Source: Excoecaria cochinchinensis (Eukaryota; Streptophyta; Magnoliopsida; Malpighiales; Euphorbiaceae). Taken from it: a DNA stretch of 64,000 bases. Below the pieces are notes generated by a model. The model ran no database searches, was not told where the DNA came from, and saw only the letters and a list, made by a program, of their open reading frames with translations. A program made the translations under genes and the position numbers. Each line of letters starts with the position of its first letter. Position 1 is the stretch's first letter. Of this stretch, positions 59,590-64,000 are shown piece after piece. The stretch spans positions 5,444,001 through 5,508,000 of the forward strand of contig CANTUQ010000055.1 of the NCBI GenBank assembly GCA_947683425.1. Reading direction: 5' to 3'.

Positions 59590-60768
59590 AGTCCGCACTG
59601 GTGCCGTATCAGGCCTATCCACAATCTCAGAATCAACTGCACCCCTGGACTAGCTACCTCTGCCACATCCTCTTCCTCTTCCTCTATTAGTAGAAGGCAA
59701 ATTTGAACCACCCCTACTCTGCTCTTGTTGATTTCCCGACATCTCATAAGCATTCGGGCAATTAGCAAGGAAATGCTCAGTGCTTCCGCATCTAAAATAA
59801 GCACCCGTCACTCTCCAACATTCTCCTCTATGCCTCTTACCACAATGAGGACACTCATGAACCTCACTTCTGTTACCAGATGTTCCTCTTCCCGTACCAG
59901 ATGTTGAGGGAGCGCCACGCTTCTTACCTCTCGCTACAGAACTGAACCCTGATTCCGCAGGTGGTGCCACAAGAGAATCTCTTGATCTTTTCCCCGTCTG
60001 GGAACCACCTCTACTTGCATTCTTCCTTTGTCTCCATTCTCTTTGAGCTCCCAAAGTTCTTTCAGCTCTCAAAGCTGCTTGAACAATTCAATAATAACTT
60101 ACATTCTGTTCTGTTGTTAGAGAAATCAGCAATGCCTTAATCTCCTCAATCAACCCGTCCTCAAACTGTTGACATCGCAACACATCAGTCAAAACACCTT
60201 TTGGCGCATACTTGCTTAAGCGACAGAATTCCGCTTCATACTCCACCACCGTCATGGTTCTCTGTCTTAAACTCATAAACTTCTTCCAGTTTGCCTCTCG
60301 ATGTGCTTTAGTGATATACTTGTTCTTGAATTCCCTTTCAAAGAACTCCTAGTTTAATGGTTCAGGAAGCATCGGGTTCTACAGGACCAGCTTCCACCAA
60401 TCATATGCAGGGCCTTGGAGTAGTGACTCCACACATTCAACCCACTGGTCAGGAGGACACCGTATCTCCTTAAGAATCCTTTCCACCTTCTCAATCTAGT
60501 ACTCTGCTTTTTCTGACTCATCTAACCTTGTTCCATGGAATTCCTCCAAACCATGCTTTCTCAAAGATTCTATTGGGGCTCTAGGCGCCATTATACGTTC
60601 CATCACTCTTACCATATATTGTGCCATTTTCATTATAGCTTTCATAGGCCCAAACGGAATCTCATTCTCGAACCCTAACGATCTAGACTATCCAGACCCC
60701 GTCACCTCAGCTTCACGAGGATTCACACTTTCAGCAGATTCTTCTCCGGTATGCCTTCCGGAATCCAT
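59590..60768 (-). pseudogene. Element E gag, broken
   Basis: ATG at 60768 (MDSGRHTGEESAESVNPREA). Capsid core: IEKVERILKEIRCPPDQ and TMTVVEYEAEFCRLSKYAPK (60276-60088). The 60072-59650 stretch has a basic linker, then CPHCGKRHRGEC and YFRCGSTEHFLANC (first Cys of the second knuckle is Tyr), then a RGRGRGCGRG tail. In-frame TAGs interrupt at about 60688, 60497, 60390, 60347 and 60088, mostly at Gln or Trp positions. Frame is otherwise kept better than in A or C. Confidence 0.9.
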
Positions 60769-60851
60769 CGTTAACTACACAGATTAAACAAGGACTTCCG
60801 CATTAGGTCAATAAACTATACACATCTTATCTACCCAACTCCCAGAAAAGA

Positions 60852-60874
60852 CTCAACCTGGGCTCTGATACCAC
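60852..60874 (-). other. Element E primer-binding site
   Basis: The minus strand reads tggtatcagagcccagg beside the LTR 3' end; intact initiator-Met type. Confidence 0.9.
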
Positions 60875-60878
60875 AACT

Positions 60879-63396
60879 TGTCGCACCCGTTCCCTGATGA
60901 CAGGCTAGCTCAGCTAATCTTGGTTAGAGAAGGCCGCACACACACACAACAAACACATGCTTAACCTGAATAATAAAATTTCATCACATACAATCATAAC
61001 TCAAGCATCACATGCCAACTACTTATAGTGCACTCTTCATAGCCACATGCATTGCACACACTTATTTATACTCTTAGGCCAACATTCATAGTTTTCAGAT
61101 TATTACATGCCTTTACATATCCGATACACATTCTGATTATACAAAAGCTTATACAAAAAGGATCCCAAGATATCAACCCAAAACCTACACTTTCTACTTC
61201 CTACTGTTGACCGTACAAAATGCGGGGGAGTCCTCCGATCACCTCTCGTCCATACCTGCACGGATTAGAGTAAATCCATGCTAAGCGATAACGCTTAGTG
61301 GGGAACTGATGTATAACAAATAATTTATCACACATCAGAAACATCATACATTACATACTAGAAGTCATGCTAGAACAATTATTATCATAGCGTGTACCAT
61401 TTCAAGCATAGTAATGTTCGTTACTATATTCAGTCAAAGCATCAATCACTTATTCACATATCCACATCACATGCTTTATTATATTACAGTCACTTCCATT
61501 TAATATTTGATTAGTCAGTTAGCCTGCAATTCAATGACGCGGATAACGGGTATCGCATTGGTACCACTCAGGTACTAGAATCTCATCGAGATTACACTTA
61601 CGCATGGGTACCCTTAGGTACCAAAATATCATTCCACTTATAATAAAATCCAGCAAGGATTATTCACATTATTTTCGCATTGTGATTCCCATGGAATCAG
61701 ACACATTAAACGCATGGGGCTGCAGCACTTGACCCTATAGGCATGCCTAACTATCCACTACTTGACTCGCAGGCTTAAGTTGTTAAACAAATTATTCAGT
61801 TCACATTGATCACTTTTCACATCACATACGTAGATAGCCCATACCACATTCACTTTACACATTCGCATTAGCACAAAGCTAAGCATTACACTTGCATACC
61901 CATTGTGCTTCCAATTCATTTTTCATAGTTAATATTCACATAATTGATTGCATTCAAGAACCATCACATAGTATGCAAATGTACATTACCTAATACACAC
62001 ATAACACTTACTCATAATGTTCTTCATTCCAGCTTAAAGCCTTACCGTTAGAAAGTCCAAACACATTAGGGTTATATTGCCAAAATAGGGTAGGTCACGG
62101 TCACAATGAATTTCATTGTCACCGTGATATGTTGAAGTTCAAAACAGAATGCAAACTGGGGGCAGGTCACGGTCACAATCAATTTCATTGTCACCGTGAC
62201 ATGTTCCCAACTCTCGGCAGAATGCAACTTGAGGGTATGTCACGGTCACAATGAAGTTCATTGTCACCGTGACATATCCATACTTTGCAAAACAGAATGC
62301 TCCCTTAGGTACCTCACGGTCACAATGGATTTCATTATCACCGTGACATACCAAAATCCAATCGGCATAATTGAACTCAGGCATACCTCACGGTCACAAT
62401 CAATTCCATTGTCACCGTGACCTATGCAAAAGCACTATAACACAGCTATGTTTTATCACTAGCACAGCTGTGCTTTCCAGTCCAATTCTCCTTCCACATC
62501 AAGACTTCAAATCTCACTCTCACTTTTGGCAATCAACCCAAATTCATCAACCACTCACTCAATTAGCACATACCTGTTTTTCCCTTCTTGTTTTGGCACT
62601 CTTCTTTGGCACAATTTATAATCAATCCCAATTCACACATAGCATACATGCTCTCAAGCAATTCATTCACTAAACACATTACCACATACACATACAGCTC
62701 ATATCAAAGTCCCTATTGGACCAATACAAATCATATAATTTACACATTTAGGGTTTGTTCCCAAACCTCGTCGCCTTAGCTCCTAATTACGACGAACGCT
62801 CGGCTCTCCAACCACAGCTTTCCCTTTATCCTTCTTCACTTCTTCGGCTATCAATACAATACAAATGCTCAAACTCAAGCTCAATCCAGCAATATCCCAT
62901 CCAAACCAATTCAACTAAGAAGAAAGAGTAGAAGATGAGAATAAGCACACATAACCACTTACCTTTAGGTCTTAACACTTAATTCTTGCTCCAATTAGCT
63001 ATATGCATAAATCCACTTAAACCACTCTCATCCTCACTCACGGAAGCAAGAAGAAAGACAAAGTCAAATGCAAAAAAATGAAGAATGAGGCCAACACACA
63101 ATCACCTCTCACTTCTCTAGGCAAATGCATGCAAAGAAGGAGGTGGCTTACTCTCATGATGCCACACGGATTCCACTCTCAATTCTGCCTCCACTATCCA
63201 TTTAATCAAGTTATTTTTATTCTCTAATCCACACTTACTTAACTTAGTTAATCCACTTCTTACTAATCATGCACAATTCCCTTTGTAACCTCTTAAATTC
63301 CTTTAGCCTTTCAATTAAGTCAAATCCTTCACACTCAATTACACTTAGACCCCAAATTAAACTAATTGCAACTAGGGTACAAGTCCGGCCATGACA
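60879..63396 (-). repeat. Element E 5' LTR
   Basis: 2518 bp. Stem-loop 61281-61298 with perfect arms, five-hairpin array 62094-62421, GGTAAGT 62957-62963 (reverse). Its 3' end reads GGGTGCGACA against GGGCGTCACA in the other LTR. Confidence 0.95.
62094..62421 (-). repeat. Five-unit hairpin tandem array in E 5' LTR
   Basis: Copy of 45954-46281 with the same spacing; two arm bases differ (T for C near 62128, A for G near 62338). Confidence 0.95.
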
Positions 63397-63401
63397 AGCA
63401 T

Positions 63402-64000
63402 GCCTTGATCCGTCCTCCTTCTCGATTTTTGTGGTGATAAATACGAGAATATTTGAGAAAAAACAAGTTTTAAACAAATAAAACTCAAGGAACTATTTTT
63501 TTGGAGGGATAATGTCAAACAAAGGAAATTGATTTTCCTTACTTGAAATAAATCTCCAAATGAAAAATATTTTGAAGAAGAAAGAAGAATAAAAAGAAGA
63601 AGCTAGACTTAAGAAAAAAATTGAATATATTTTTTTGGGTTTTTTTTTCGAAAATCTTCGGCTGCTCCAACGTTGAGAGAAAACTCTCTCTTTTTCTTTT
63701 GAATAAAATTGCAGCCCTTTTCAAATGAAAATAAGGTTTTTCTTTCAATTTGCTGTCTTGCCCAAAAATGGGAAGACACAAAGAGTGCTTTCCTTTTTAG
63801 TTTATCAAAAATTACATAAAAACGTGAAAAACACCGGTAAAAATGGACTAAAAAATGACCAGAAAACACAGAAAAATGACCGCACAGAGAAAAGGCCAAG
63901 AAGGCCGCGTGCGGAGGGGCGTGACGAGCGACCAAGGGGCGCGTGCGGTCACGCGAGGTGCGCCCTAATGGGGCACGCGCACCTCGGCGAGATGCGCCCC
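63402..64000 (+). repeat. LTR D4, right part
   Basis: Continues D4 after element E. AT-rich leader, a pyrimidine and A-rich middle, then GC-rich inverted-repeat DNA from about 63905 (GCGCGAGGTGCGCCC ... GGGGCACGCGCACCTCG). No gene; ORFs at 63539-63935 on the minus strand are in LTR sequence. Confidence 0.75.

Larger units (their letters stand above)
44739..63396 (-). mobile_element. Element E: Ty3/gypsy Tekay-like chromovirus with nested F
   Basis: Minus-strand element with equal-length LTRs (44739-47256 and 60879-63396, 2518 bp each). They differ at roughly 35-40 sites by eye (about 1.4%). Flanks AGGAT (44734-44738) and AGCAT (63397-63401) are a near-matching target duplication. Gag to chromodomain is present; breaks are fewer than in A and C. 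Integrase is interrupted by element F. It lies in Tat-type LTR D4. Confidence 0.95.

Overview
The window is plant nuclear repeat DNA: nested LTR retrotransposons from end to end, with no host gene, tRNA or rRNA gene that I can support. The plant assignment rests on Ty3/gypsy elements with a chromodomain at the pol end, TGGTATCAGAGC primer-binding sites (initiator-Met tRNA), 2-4 kb LTRs of the TGTCACACCCC/TGTAACACCCC...GTGTTACA type (Tekay/Del-like chromoviruses), and a second LTR family ending GGTGTCTACA associated with a Tat/Ogre-type gag. AT richness and LTR style suggest a eudicot with a repeat-rich genome, at low confidence.

Layout. 1-9192: element A (Tekay-like, plus), missing only its first ~220 bp; gag-pol-chromodomain decayed. 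It sits in the left LTR of element B (minus, 9193-14342), which has only 963 bp of non-coding internal DNA. 14343-15978: truncated minus-strand Tat-type LTR D5. 16178-20889: solo LTR S (element C family, plus), split by solo Tat-type LTR D1 (17819-20408, TSD CATGT). 21395-35544: Tat-type LTR D2, split after 23 bp by element C (Tekay-like, minus, 21418-33341, TSD GCTTA), itself split in its gag zinc knuckle by solo LTR G (27125-30085, TSD GAAAT). 35545-43090: decayed Tat/Ogre-related DNA with a tandem array, solo LTR D3 (36781-38369, TSD GCGTC), a 660-bp duplication and a minus-strand gag. 43091-64000: Tat-type LTR D4, running off the right edge and split by element E (Tekay-like, minus, 44739-63396), whose integrase is split by element F (plus, 48288-57186, TSD AACCC). 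F has two 4055-bp LTRs differing at about nine sites and carries only a shortened gag-like ORF.

The A, C and E coding regions follow gag - protease - reverse transcriptase - RNase H - integrase - chromodomain, all broken by stops and frameshifts. F is the youngest insertion and can only be mobilised in trans.

The most interesting signal lies inside the LTRs. (1) A stem-loop, CTAAGCG-TTAT-CGCTTAG, recurs in 11 LTR copies of six families at 400-505 bp from the LTR 3' end, with one compensatory base-pair change in G; it is flanked by further hairpins. (2) Most LTR families carry a tandem array of hairpin-forming units further upstream, with unrelated sequences but similar architecture. (3) Most have a GGTAAGT splice-donor-like site near the 5' end and several a CCGTGCAG/GTG acceptor-like site after the stem-loop. 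This suggests a structured and perhaps spliced LTR leader shared by these elements.
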